Assembly (NCBI GenBank): GCA_963575745.1 | Contig: CAUYUJ010015744.1 | Span: 134,288-198,287, forward strand | Source of the DNA: Prorocentrum cordatum | Taxonomy: Eukaryota; Sar; Dinophyceae; Prorocentrales; Prorocentraceae | Length of the DNA: 64,000 nucleotides | Direction: 5' to 3' | Notes under the pieces: generated by a model | Seen by the model: the letters and a program-made list of their open reading frames with translations, nothing else | Databases searched by the model: none | Told to the model about the DNA's origin: nothing | Position numbers and translations under genes: made by a program | In this document: positions 33,870 through 44,509 of the stretch, in pieces | Layout of the letters: every line of letters starts with the position of its first letter | How positions within the stretch are numbered: position 1 is the stretch's first letter

Positions 33870-35120
33870 GTCACCGAATATTACATTGCGCCAGATGGTC
33901 ATCAATCAGATTCGGCCGGGACAATGATTGGAATGCGCATTCTCAAAAGCGACCATCTTGCAATGGGATTAGGAAGTTTCAGGCGGATTGTAAGACACGC
34001 AACAGTTGCACAAAAAACTCGTGCTACTCTCGAGAAAAAACGATACGATGCTGATCGAGGCAATTGGGGATTGCACTGGGAATATAGACCAGCGAGACGA
34101 GCAGTTGAGAAATACGCCAAGATGACCACGGAGAAGAAAGCAGACGGAATTGCATTGCACGGTTGGGTTCGATCCAGATTATTGGCCAACGGACCGTCAG
34201 AATACAAACCAGCGGGCTGGAAACAAAGTCCCTGTCCTTCACTACGTTGCCGAATGTTGTGGTATTTTCACCACGTGTTCGAATCAACCTAAAGAGTTGA
34301 AAGAGCATCAGGTGAAGAAGATTCCAACCTGAACATAACTACGTGCCCCTTCCTGTTCTGTTCGGAGCACTGATATGTTAAACGGCTTGAAGCACGCATC
34401 CACCTTTCTTATGGATTTCACGTTTCAGAGAAATTACCACGGCGTGGCATTGGGCGCTGCAGGTCCGGCTGGTTTATGGCGAAATCTAACGTCCGGAGAG
34501 CCACATATGCGTTATTTGCCCATGTGTATTCATGTTGGCAGATGGGAAAAACGAAGATGCTCATACAATGCTCGCAGACCTGTTGTTTGATATTGCTAAA
34601 GGAGGGGGAACGCAGGTAGGAGATGCGTGTTTGAATTTGGGATGTTTCAACAGTAGAGAGAAGAAATGGCGCAAATCTATATGTGCATCGATGCTCACAG
34701 CATGTTCGTACAAACTCGGAGGCAGAAAGCAAAAAGACAGATGAACAAGTGGGAGCTTACGCCTTGGACGCCAGGAAGCATTACCGCACGTCGATTTGTT
34801 CGCATGTTCATTTGCACGGATGCCGAAAAGGTTTCGAGTTCAAATTTCGGGACGATGTATTAACACGAACAGTTGGCTCGCGAAAAACAAAAAAATCAAA
34901 TTGGGGCCAACCTGAATTCGCAAAATATCTAAAGGACCACATTCTCAGCTGTAAGGAAGATATCATTCGGGTAGAGGAAGTCGGCGGCAGGGTGGAGCTA
35001 GTCGGCCGATCGGGCCAGGATGCAGCTTGCGATGACCTGGGTTCGGGTTTTCGAACATTCTGGGAGATTCGACATTTCGTTGTAAATTCGAAGATTCTGG
35101 AGCTGAGCATTGGATCGCGT
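33870..35120 (+). pseudogene. Decayed DNA transposase, MULE-like
   Basis: Protein-like stretches in shifting plus frames: RILKSDHLAMGLGSFRRIVR and RAVEKYAKMTTEKKADGIAL (33930-34160), VPVLHYVAECCGIFTTCS (about 34228-34281), then FLMDFTFQRNYHGVALGAAG and MRYLPMCIHVG (34396-34545). After a frameshift come EDAHTMLADLLFDIAKGG and VGDACLNLGCF (34550-34660). After another comes MHRCSQHVRTNSEAES (from 34683), with KYLKDHILSCKEDIIRVEE (about 34923-34979). The order D-x-T-F-x-x-N, acidic-His helix, Asp-containing strand, Cys-x-His helix resembles the MULE transposase domain. It starts just outside the palindrome. At least two frameshifts and several stops make it dead. Confidence 0.4.
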
Positions 35121-36375
35121 TGACCTCGTCTGTGAAGGTCTGAGGGCGGTAGTTGCAATATTTCGATCGGTTCACTTCCAGGGACCGACCTCAAGAATAA
35201 CAGATTTTCAAGAAATCGAGGTCTTCTGGAGATTACCAACAGTTGGCATGTTTTCCTCAGAGTTAAGATTCGTCGCATTTGTAACAGGATATGATGCGTT
35301 CATTGGAAACTGTTGTACGTATGTAGTTGCTGCATTACTATCGAAACACTTGGCGGGACCGATTGTGTTAAAACCACAAAATGTACACTTATAGTTTCCC
35401 AACTAATGCTCCAGGAAGCTTCCCATCCAGAGCATGTCTATGCTTGCGAGCAGCATTACAAGATACCCGGCGCTAGCCCAGTAAGGGTTTGTGAACTTTC
35501 CAGGTTGGACAATGTTGGAGTTTCTGTTATATATATATATATATATAGAGATAGATATGTGTATATATATACATACATGCATACATGCATACATACAAAC
35601 ACACAAACATACATCGTTTTGCTATATACACATACACATATACTTATAAAATGCCGTTTTAGAGAATGTACCGAGTGTGAATTGAGTTCGTCATAGTTTG
35701 GTTGTTGTTCGTCGATCTGGTTGACAGTAATATTAGTTATGTTCACAGCATTAATGCATTAGTAGTTTTTGAGCATATGTATTCGACAACACTTTGGGTT
35801 TTGCTTCTGTTCAACAGTGTGGCGCAGTGTTTGTTTCGTTTTCTTTCATTTTCATAGATTCCGTGTTGAGTTGCGATTTCCCGGGTTCGGACATCAGATT
35901 AAATTGATTTCATGTTATCCAATGTCAGTGAGATTATATGTCCAATGTAAATTTATTTTGCGTTATTGGTTTAGTCCGCGCCTGGGCTGTACGTTCATGT
36001 GTAAGTGTTAGTTTTGCGAACAAACACTTAGTTTAGATTCTAGTCAAGGATACGCATTATATCGTTTCACGTAAATGGTTATGTTTTTTGTTGCGCATGT
36101 CAGGCCTATCAATCATGCTATAGGGCACAATACGATTTGCGTTGGACCGAATTCGTCAAATGCCCAGCACATGTTTTAAAGTGTTTGTGATCAAGATAAA
36201 GAACCAAGTGTTGGTCATGAAGAGCCCCAGAAAGCGAATAGCGTTTCGGCCATCATCCGAGGAGAAACCATCTCAGGCAAGCATGAGTTGTTCCCCATAT
36301 CCTAAGATGGGGTTCTTGTTATTACTTGGACGCTTCCTACTCATCCTCCTTCCTCCTCCTCTTTTCTCCTCCCCT
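35121..36375. other. AT-richer stretch, no recognisable gene
   Basis: It contains a TATATA/CATACATA tract (35527-35640). Open frames stay below 130 codons. Confidence 0.5.
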
Positions 36376-36583
36376 CCTGTCGGACATACTCAGACTTGCT
36401 CATACACAGACTTACTCATACTCAGACTTACTCATACTCAGACCTACTCATACTCAGACTTACTCACACTCAGACATACTCATATACAGACTTACTCATA
36501 CACAGACTTACTCATACACAGTATTAGTCATACCCAGACGTACACATACACAGACTTACTCATACACAGACTTACTCATACTC
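36376..36583. repeat. 16-bp tandem repeat (AGACTTACTCATACTC)
   Basis: About 12 copies of AGACTTACTCATACWC with point variants. The frames translate as Thr/Gln/Tyr/Ser repeats. Confidence 0.9.
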
Positions 36584-37039
36584 AGCACCCCTAAGGGGGG
36601 CCGCCAGGGGTGGTTGCACGGGCTCGTTCGCGGCCATTTTGTGGGGATGTCTCAGGCGGTTTGCCGTTGTCTGTGCCCAACATCCTTCGCTTTCGGAGCA
36701 GATTTGGAGGATGTCTCGAGCGAGGCGCTCATTTCAGCACCCCTAAGGGGAGCCGCCAGGGGTGGTTGCACGGGCTCGTTCGCGGCCATTTTGTGGGGAT
36801 GTCTCAGGCGGTTTGCCTGTTTCTGTGCCCAACATCCTTCGCTTTCGGAGCAGATTTGGAGGATGTCTCGAGCGAGGCGCTCATTTCAGCACCCCTAAGG
36901 GGAGCCGCCAGGGGTGGTTGCACGGGCTCGTTCGCGGCCATTTTGTGGGGATGTCTCAGGCGGTTTGCTTGTTTCTGTGCCCAACATCCTTCGTTTTCGG
37001 AGCAGATTTGGAGGATGTCTCGAGCGAGGCGCTCATTGT
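36584..37039. repeat. 152-bp tandem repeat, three copies
   Basis: Copies start at 36584, 36736 and 36888 with AGCACCCCTAAGGGG. Each contains TCGCGGCCATTTTGTGGGGA and GGAGGATGTCTCGAGCGAGG. Copies 2 and 3 are nearly identical; the third ends in a different GTCACCCCCCAGG. A worn partial follows to 37130. Confidence 0.95.
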
Positions 37040-37129
37040 CACCCCCCAGGTGGGCCAGATTTTGAGGATGTCTCGATCGGTTTGCTAGTTTTGGTGGCCA
37101 GGCTCGTGGGCGCAGATTCTTTTCAGGAT

Positions 37130-37395
37130 GCCACAGGAGGCTCCAACAGGCTCCAGGAGGCTCCAGGAGACCACATGAGGTCCCAGGAGGCATCAGGAGG
37201 CCACAGAAAGACTCAAGAGGCCACAGGATGTCCCAAGAGGCTCCAGGAGGCCCCAGGAAGCTCCAGAAGGCCTCAGGAAACCACAGGAGACCCCAGGAGA
37301 CAACAGGAAGCGCCAGGAGGCCTCGGAAGGCAACAGGAGGCCCCGAGAGGCCCCAGGAGCAGGAGGCCTCAGAAGGCAACAGGAGTGGCTCCAAT
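37130..37395. repeat. 11-bp CCAGGAGGCCT array
   Basis: GGCTCCAGGAGGCCCCAGGA-type units, the complement-strand form of the CCTCTTGGGG family. A short continuation lies at 37670-37750. Confidence 0.85.
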
Positions 37396-37401
37396 CCCAT
37401 G

Positions 37402-37668
37402 TGTTTTACGTATGCTCCTATCGATTGGGCCTCACCTGGAGCACGATTCTTTGATGTTCTACGTATGTTTCTATAGATGGTCCTTCTCCTGTGTACACAA
37501 TCCTAAATGTTTTACTCATGTTCCTATGTATTGGGCCTCTCCTGGGGCACGAGTCCTTGGTGTTTTACGCGTGTTCCTATAGATTGCCCTTCTCCTGTGG
37601 CTCTAATCCGCAATGTTTTATGTACGTCTGTTGCTATAGATTGCGCCTCCCCTGGGGCACGAAACCTT
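37402..37668. repeat. 53-bp tandem repeat, five copies in alternating A-B-A-B-A form
   Basis: Starts at 37402, 37455, 37508, 37561 and 37614, all TGTTYTACGTATG-like. Odd copies carry CCTGGRGCACGA; even copies carry CTTCTCCTGTG. The alternation implies a 106-bp dimer that was duplicated. Confidence 0.9.
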
Positions 37669-37751
37669 CCTAGGAGGTCCCAGGAGGTCCCAAGAGGCTC
37701 CTGGAGACCCCAGGAAGCCCCAGTAGGTTTCAGGAGGCCCCAGGAGGCCCC

Positions 37752-37971
37752 AGGCTCATGCACAGAGACGCGCTCGTACTACTGAGGCTCATTCACACTC
37801 CAATTCATTCGCAGTTAGATTGATGTCCAGACCGTCACAACTGAAGCCCGTTAATATTCGAAAGCTCTTGCGCCTAGACATTCACGGCGGACAGGTCCAT
37901 GCGAGTAGATGCACATATGGGGAGCTCCACGCAGTGAATAATTTTTTTATGTTGCTGGACCTATTTCAATT
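37752..37971. other. Unassigned sequence between satellites
   Basis: About 220 bp of AT-richer sequence with CATTCACGGCGGACAGG. Nothing recognised. Confidence 0.4.
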
Positions 37972-38128
37972 GTTGACGCTTCGCGTATCCCCACCAGCCC
38001 ATCCAGAAATAATGCTCAGGGGAGTCGAGGTGATCAGGGAAGTCGGGGATCATGCAGAATAACAAAGGGCGGGGGAAGCTGTCACAGACCCCGAGAGGGG
38101 GAGGATGGAAGAGGAATCGTCGTCGGAG

Positions 38129-38169
<41 letters not shown>

Positions 38170-38580
38170 GGAGGAGGAGAATGAGGAGGATATGGAGTAG
38201 GGCGAGGACGATAAGGAGGAGAAGGAGCAGAGGGAGGAGAAGGAGGAGAAGGAGGAGAAGGAGGAGAAGGAGGAGGAGGGGGAGGAGGAGGAGGAAGGAA
38301 GAGGAAGAGGTGGTTGAGGAGGAGGAAGAGGAAGAGGACGGCGAACCGAAGAGCCAGAAGCGTCTTGAATGTTTTTTTTCCGGAAATCCTCTTGAGGCTT
38401 CTTGAGGGTCTTTTGAGAGCCTTTTGGAGGGCTTTTTGGGCGACTGGGGGCATATTGGGCGCCTCTTGGGACCCTCTTGAGGCGCTCTTCGGAGCCTTCG
38501 GGGCGTTCTTGGGGCCATCTTGGAGGGAGTCGATCAAACAAGAGGGGAGCTCCAATTAGCCTCCCCCCTCGGGAGCCCCA
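37972..38580 (+). mobile_element. Composite dispersed element, copy B
   Basis: The left end is GTTGACGCTTCGCGTATCCC then CACCAGCCCATCCAGAAATA (37972-38011), which matches copy A over about 80 bp including GATCAGGGAAGTCGGG. Inside are a GGA/GAA tract (38120-38340) and an 11-bp array (38390-38522). The right end is GATCAAACAAGAGGGGAGCT with CCAATTAGCCTCCCCCCTCG (38531-38570). A second 11-bp array follows at once. Confidence 0.65.
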
Positions 38581-38584
38581 GAAA

Positions 38585-38965
38585 TCGCTTCTTGGGCCCC
38601 TCTTGGAGCGCTCTTGGAGCGCTCTTGGGCGCTTTGGGGGCCGTCTTGGGGCTCTCTTGGGCCTCTCGTGGGGCCTTTTTGGGCCATCTTGGAGCCATAT
38701 TGAGGCCTCGGATGTCCATCGGAAGCGAAAAGGCGAGAAAGCAAAAAACATTGTTTGGTCCCTAGGTTTTGGGACGATTTTGGCCTCGTCGGGGCCTCCT
38801 TCGGGAGCTCTTTGGCCACTTGGAGCCGTCTTGGGATCGTCTTGGGGCCTCTTGGAGCATCTTGGGAGCCATCGTGAGCGATCTTGCGCTATCTTGAGCC
38901 ATCTTGGAGCTCATCTTGGGCTCTCTGACGCGTTTTTGAAGCCATCTTTGGCCATCTTGGACGCT
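38585..38965. repeat. 11-bp CTCTTGGGCGC array
   Basis: CTCTTGGAGCGCTCTTGGGC-type units, with an AAGCGAAAAGGCGAGAAAGC word at 38712 interrupting. Confidence 0.85.
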
Positions 38966-39021
38966 CCAACGCGCCGCGCCCCCCCCCCCGTCCAGGTCCA
39001 GGGGAAGGGGTAGGGGGAGGG

Positions 39022-39108
39022 GTAAGCCCCTCCCCAAGGGGGAAGAGGGAGGGGTGGAAGAGGATCTGCTCTAGACCTCCTATGCCCAGAGGGCTGGTGG
39101 GATTCTAC
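39022..39108 (+). repeat. Dispersed repeat, copy 2 (partner at 24768)
   Basis: AAGCCCCTCCCCAAGGGGGA, GGGTGGAAGAGGA, AGACCTCCTATGCC and GGGCTGGTGGGATT, in the same order as at 24768-24856. The last block is the complement of the AATCCCACCAGCCC-like left end of the composite element. Confidence 0.65.
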
Positions 39109-39489
39109 ATCACCTCCTTAAATCAATGTGCCCGAAGACGTGCGGAGTGCGATCCGTTGTTAGTTCGACTAGCAGGCCGATATCAGGCTTCTCGAGTATG
39201 TTGATGGATGCTTGCGATGTTGAACAAGTTATTGGTGTAGCTACTTCAAGTTCAGATTTTGTTTTGTTGCGTTTTCCTAAATACACGATCCTTCACAGAT
39301 TTGCTGCGGGGAACAACAGAGCAGAACAAGCAGGGAGGGAGCGAGGAAAACCGGAAGAGCGGCGGAAGAGCAGGGAGCGGAGAGGGTGGAGGAGCCGAAG
39401 AAAGGAGGATAACAGCGGACGACAACGACGACTGCAACACGTCAGGAAAGAAGGAAGAGAGGGAATGGGAAAGAGAGGGAGGAAGGGAC
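39109..39489. other. No recognisable gene
   Basis: Mixed sequence turning purine-rich after 39320. Confidence 0.5.
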
Positions 39490-39548
39490 TAGGACTACTA
39501 CTACTACTACCACCACTACTACTACTACTGCTACTACTACTACTACTA

Positions 39549-39585
<37 letters not shown>

Positions 39586-39590
39586 GACTA

Positions 39591-39634
<44 letters not shown>

Positions 39635-39650
39635 ACTACTACTACTACTA
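39490..39650. repeat. CTA/ACT trinucleotide microsatellite with CTG block
   Basis: CTACTACTAC repeats with a run of nine CTG/GCT units at 39606-39632. It reads as Leu on plus. Confidence 0.95.
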
Positions 39651-40324
39651 GTTCTGGGATGTGGCCTTCGAGTTCTATGGTGACGACCTAAAACTTGGTG
39701 GCTCAGCGAGGCTTCCAGTCCGGAATCGCTCCAGGAGCGTCCCAGGACGGCCCCAAGAGACCCACCCCTCGCCCTCGCCCCCTTCCTGCGCGTCCCCGCT
39801 CCCTCGCGCGGGGGGCACGCCTGACGCTCGTCCCCGCTTCATTCTCCGCTGGTTCCGTTGTTCGGTATCTCCTTTCTTCGGCCCCCCGCCCACGTGCCAT
39901 CTCCCCACTGCCCTCTGACTCCTTGTCCTCCCCCCCGTCCTCTGACTCCCGCGTCCCTTTCCAACTGCCCTTCCTCGCCCAGTTTGTATATGTGTTCCCG
40001 GGCACGCGCGCCGTTCGTGACCGTTGCCGTCGTGCCGCTGTTTTTGCCACATGTGTGCTCCTCTGCTCAGAACTGAAAGGGTTGTGCGGACAGTGCTGTT
40101 TGACAGGTCCGGCCAGCGGTCTGAGTGCTCGTTCGTGGAGCTCCCTCGTCGTTCGTTCTCCTCCTGACCATGCCCGTGCGGGGATACCATTGGCTAACGA
40201 CCAGCGCCTCCAGCTTTGCTAGGTGGGGCGGCTGGCGCCGAACTGCACATGCGTATGTTCTGCGCTTGATTGGTGGGATTGTGGGGTTCGGGGCCGAACC
40301 GCCCCCTTGCGATTTTGATTTGTT
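39651..40324. other. No recognisable gene
   Basis: GC-rich. Frames of up to 175 codons on both strands overlap and are Arg/Pro/Ser-rich, with no motif. Confidence 0.5.
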
Positions 40325-40552
40325 TTGTTCCCCAATCAGAGCTTGCCTTTGTAGGGGTCCCAGCGGATTCATATGTTTAGGTGAGGTGGGCCACCGATTT
40401 CGGTGGCCGGCCCGGGTGCCCAGGGTCCCGGGTGCCCAGTAGCCTTATAGCCTTGTAGCCTTAGAGCTTTATAGCCATATAGCCCAATAGCCATATAGCC
40501 CTATAGCCCTATTGTAATAGCCCTACAGCCCTATAGCCCTATTTCCTTACTA
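40325..40552. repeat. Inverted partner of 27410-27740: unique tail, GGGTGCCC block, TAGCCCTA array
   Basis: CAGAGCTTGCCTTTGTAGGG, GTCCCAGCGGATTCATATG (40338-40376) is the complement of the tail at 27678. GGCCCGGGTGCCCAGGGTCC and TATAGCCCTATAGCC octamers follow. Confidence 0.85.
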
Positions 40553-42440
40553 TACGACCGCCCTTCGGGTGATAAGGAGGTTGTGTGGGGGGGAGAGGGG
40601 GGAACCAACATCTGATTTAATCGATCTCACTATCGGTCTCACTCAACGGGACACCACGGGACACCTCGGGACACTTGTCGATCTCACTATCGATCTCACT
40701 ATCGATCTCATTCAACGGGACACCACGGGACACCGCGGGACACCTCTCGATCTCACTATCGGTCTCACTATCGATCTTATTATCGATCTCACCCAACGGG
40801 ACACCATAGGACACCATGGGACACCTCGGGACACCACATCGATCTCACTATCGATCTCACTATCGATCTCATTATCGATCTCACTCAATGGGACACCACG
40901 GGACACCTGTCGATCTCACTATCGATCTCACTCAACGGGACACCACGGGACACCACATCGATCTCAGTATCGTTCTCACTATCGATCTCACTCAACGGTC
41001 AACGGGACACCACGGGACACCTGTCAATCTCACTATCGATTTCACTTTTTGGGACACCACGGGACACCACATCGATTTCAGTATCGATCTCCTTATTGAT
41101 CTCATTCAACGGGACTCCGCGGGACACCACGGGGCACCGCGGGACACCGCGAGCCACCGCCGGACGGGCGGGCGGGGGAGATTTGTCTTGGCTTCGCCCT
41201 AGCAACGGCGGACACCACGGGACACCACTGGAGGGCCACCGAGGGCCACCGCCGGACGGGCGGGAGGGGGATGATCATTTGTCTTGACTTCGCCCTGGAA
41301 ACGGTGGGTTCATTCCTCTCGCGCGCCCACGCAGTTTCGCCTCGCCCGCACGCGCGACACGAACGAAACGAAACGATTTCCCGGTTGGGGGTCTCTGTTC
41401 CAGCGCGATCTCACCCCCCAACCTCTGATAGCTCTATGGCACTATAGCCTTATAGCCCTGTAGCCTATATAGCCCTACAGCCCTTATAGCCCTACCTATA
41501 CGACCACCCTTCGGGTGATAAGGAGGTTTTTGGGGGGGTGAGAGGAGGGGGAACCAACATCTGATTAAATCGATCTCACTATCGATCTCACTCAACGGGA
41601 CACCGCGGGACACCTCTCGATCTCTCTGTCGGTCTCACTATCGATCTCAGTATCGATCTCACTCAACGGGACAGCATAGGACACCACGGGACACCTCGGG
41701 ACACCACATCGATCTCACTATCGATCTCACTCAACGGGACACCACGGGACACCACGGGACACCTGTCGATCTCATTATCGATGTCACTATCGATCTCAGT
41801 TTTTGGGGCACCACGGGACACCACGGGACATCACATGGATCTCATTATCGATCTCACTATCGATCTCAGTCAACGGGACACCACGGGACACCTGTCGATC
41901 TCACTATCGATCTCTTTCTTGGGGACACCACGGGGCACCTCGGGGCACCACGTCGATCACAGTATCGATCTCACTATGGATCTCACGATCGATCTCACAC
42001 TTCTCACTCAACGGGACACTACGGGACACCACGAGACTCCACCACCACGGGACACCACGGGACACCGCGAGCCACTGCCGGACGGACGGACGGACGGGCG
42101 GGCGGGGGAGAATCATTCGTCTTGACTTCGCCCTAGCAACGGCGGACACCACGGGACACCACGGGGCACCACGGGACACCGCGGGACACCGCGAGCCACC
42201 GCCGGACGGGGGGGAGGGGGAGAATCATTTGTTTTGACTTCGGCCCAGCAGCGGTGGACACTACGGGACACCACGGGACACCGCCGGACGGGCGGGAGGG
42301 GGAGAATCATTTGTCTTGACTTCCCCCTAGCAACGGCGGGTTCATTCCTCTCGCGCGCCCACGCAGCTTCGCCTCGCCCGCACGCGCGACACGGACGAAA
42401 CGAGACGATTTCCCGGTTAGGGGTCTCCGTTCCACTGCGA
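40553..42440. repeat. Higher-order repeat, two copies of about 945-1030 bp
   Basis: Each copy starts CCCTTCGGGTGATAAGGAGG (40560, 41505). It continues GGGGGAACCAACATCTGATT, then TATCGATCTCACTATCGATC (12-mer) and GGGACACCACGGGACACC (10-mer) arrays, GCCACCGCCGGACGGGCGGG, then CGGGTTCATTCCTCTCGCGC with GACGAAACGA (41306, 42338) and a closing block. The octamer TAGCCCTA separates the copies (41430-41495). Confidence 0.9.
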
Positions 42441-42660
42441 TCTCACCCCCCACCTCCGATAGCCCTAGTAGCCCTGTAGCCCTATAGCCCAATAGCCCCG
42501 TAGCCCTACAGCCTTATAGCCCTATAGTCCTATAGCCCTATAGTAGCCCTATAACCCTATAGCCCAACAGGCTTATAGCCCCATAGCCCCATAGCCCTAT
42601 ATCCCCATAGCCGTATAGCCTTACAGCCCTATAGCCCCATAGCCCCATAGCCCTATAGAC
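42441..42660. repeat. TAGCCCTA octamer array
   Basis: TATAGCCCTATAGCCC with one-base variants, about 25 units. It is not the dinoflagellate telomere repeat (TTTAGGG). Confidence 0.9.
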
Positions 42661-42821
42661 GTGAAAATATTATTATCCCGGCAAAGCAACCTAACAGCGA
42701 TATGTAGAAGCATATCTGAAAGCATTCCCCTTAAGATTCAGATGATGAAAATCCAGTTGTAGAATTCTGCTGTTCTCGCAGTCGTAGTCGCATTCGCGAT
42801 GACAGTCGCAGCGGCAACGGC

Positions 42822-43085
42822 AGTCGCAGTCACAGCCTCAGCCTCAGCCTGCCTCAGCCTCAGCCTCAGCCTGCCTCAGCCTCAGCCTGCCTCAGCCTCA
42901 GCCTCAGCCTGCTTCAGCCTCAGCCTCAGTCTGCCTTCAGCCTCGGCCTCAGCCTCAGCCTGCCTCAGCCTCAGCCTGCTCAGCCTCAGCCTCCAGCCCT
43001 CAGGCCTGCCGTCACTCAGCCTCAGTCTGCTTCAGCCTCAGCCTCATCTATGCCCTTCAGTCCTCGGCCCGCGAGCCTCAGCCTG
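42822..43085. repeat. CAGCCT hexanucleotide array
   Basis: CAGCCTCAGCCTGCCTCAGC-type repeats with GC insertions. The plus frame gives Ala-Ser and Leu-Ser repeats. Confidence 0.9.
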
Positions 43086-43124
43086 CCTCAGCCTCACCTG
43101 CCTTCGGCCGCACGCATCATGCCT

Positions 43125-43600
43125 GCCTCAGCATTCAAAATGTGGCCAGGGAATGGAGTTCTGGGAACTCGAAGAGCACGAAGTGGCCTACAGTTGGCTC
43201 CGTGCATTCAAAATGTGGCCCGGGAATGGAGTTCTGGGAACTCGAAGAGCACGAAGTGACCTACAATTGGCTCCGGGCATTCAAAATGTGGCCCGGGAAT
43301 GGAGTTCTGGGAACTCGAAGAGCACGAAGTGGCCTACAGTTGGCTCCGGGCATCCAAAATGTGGCCCGGGAATGGAGTTCTGGGAACTCGAAGAGCACGA
43401 AGTGGCCTACAGGTGGCTCCGGGCACTCAAAATGTAGCCCGGGAATGGAGTTCTGGGAGGTCGAAGAGCACGAAGTGTGTGACTGTTGGCAACAAGCGAG
43501 CCCGGCTCTGTTCCCGGTTCTCCAGAATGTGGCCCGGGAATGGAGTTCTGGGAGGTCGAAGAGCACGAAGTGTGTGACTGTTGGCGAAAAACGATTCCCG
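43125..43600. repeat. 73-bp tandem repeat, five regular copies and two longer variants
   Basis: TGTGGCCCGGGAATGGAGTT starts at 43141, 43214, 43287, 43360 and 43433 (exactly 73 bp each). A variant starts at 43528 (95 bp further). Units contain TCGAAGAGCACGAAGTG. A 73-bp unit shifts frame at every copy, so the 212-codon frame here cycles through three phases. Confidence 0.95.
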
Positions 43601-43990
43601 GTTCTCCTCCCCGGCACCCGCCCAGACCCCCCTGAGGAGTCATGATGTTCTCTTTTGACCCTACTAGAAACCTATCAGCAAACGCTGTTAGGTAATGATT
43701 GGGTTTTTTCTTCGGTATCGTTGGGTTTTCTTTGGTTGAAGTGGGCTCCCGACCCCTAGTCCGAATCAACTCCGTCTTCTCGTGTTTTGTTGGGTATCGC
43801 CAGGTGTGGGCCTGGGGCTTCGGTATGTGACGTCGGGAGAGGGGTGTTGCGTACATACCGCTGATCACGATTTCGATTGTGCGGGCCTCGCAGACTCTGG
43901 TTCGTGTCCGACGTGGGGGTGCAGCCTCCCCCCTCTTTCTTGAGTCGTGGTGATGCGGGGGATGGGGGGGGGTGGGGGGGGAGGGCGAAA
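43601..43990. other. No recognisable gene
   Basis: Short stretch of mixed sequence ending in G-runs (43955-43982). Confidence 0.5.
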
Positions 43991-44009
43991 AACAAAAACT
44001 ATTGAAAAC

Positions 44010-44040
44010 ACCCCCCCTCCCCCCCCCCCCCCACACACAC

Positions 44041-44089
<49 letters not shown>

Positions 44090-44264
44090 AAAACAGACAG
44101 ACAGAGACAGAGACAGAGACAGAGACAGAGACAGAGACAGAGACAGAGACAGAGACAGAGACAGAGACAGACAGACAGACAGACAGGCAGACAGACAGAC
44201 AGACAGACAGACACACAGGCAGACAGACACACAGACAGACAGACACACAACACACACAGACACA

Positions 44265-44345
<81 letters not shown>
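44010..44345. repeat. CAGA, CAGAGA and CA microsatellite block
   Basis: C-run (44017-44032), CAGA units (44041-44105), ACAGAG (44105-44168), CAGA again (44168-44215), then pure CA (44262-44345). It is open in several frames (Thr-Asp-Arg-Gln and Cys-Val repeats); no gene. Confidence 0.95.
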
Positions 44346-44350
<5 letters not shown>

Positions 44351-44509
44351 CAGCACACTCAAGGAGTTCCAGGGGTGCAAGGGCGTGAGGAGAAGGAAGC
44401 ACACGACACGAACTTCAGAGGAAGCCGCAGGTCCGGCCAGAGAGTCCAGCAGAGCGGCATCCGAGCAGACGTGCTGCGTAAAAGGCCAGTGCACTTCCGT
44501 GCAGCTGGC

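Noticed and set aside
36376-37668. Regular repeats as a possible CRISPR array
   Set aside because: Units are head-to-tail without unique spacers, in eukaryotic DNA, with no cas genes.
10630-38900. Words such as CTTGAGCCATCTTGG (10633, 38893) as reverse SL relics
   Set aside because: They share only about ten bases with the SL complement and are members of the 11-bp array.
27420-42660. TAGCCCTA / CTATAGGG octamers as interstitial telomere repeats
   Set aside because: Dinoflagellate telomeres use TTTAGGG; the octamer differs and is mixed with other variants.
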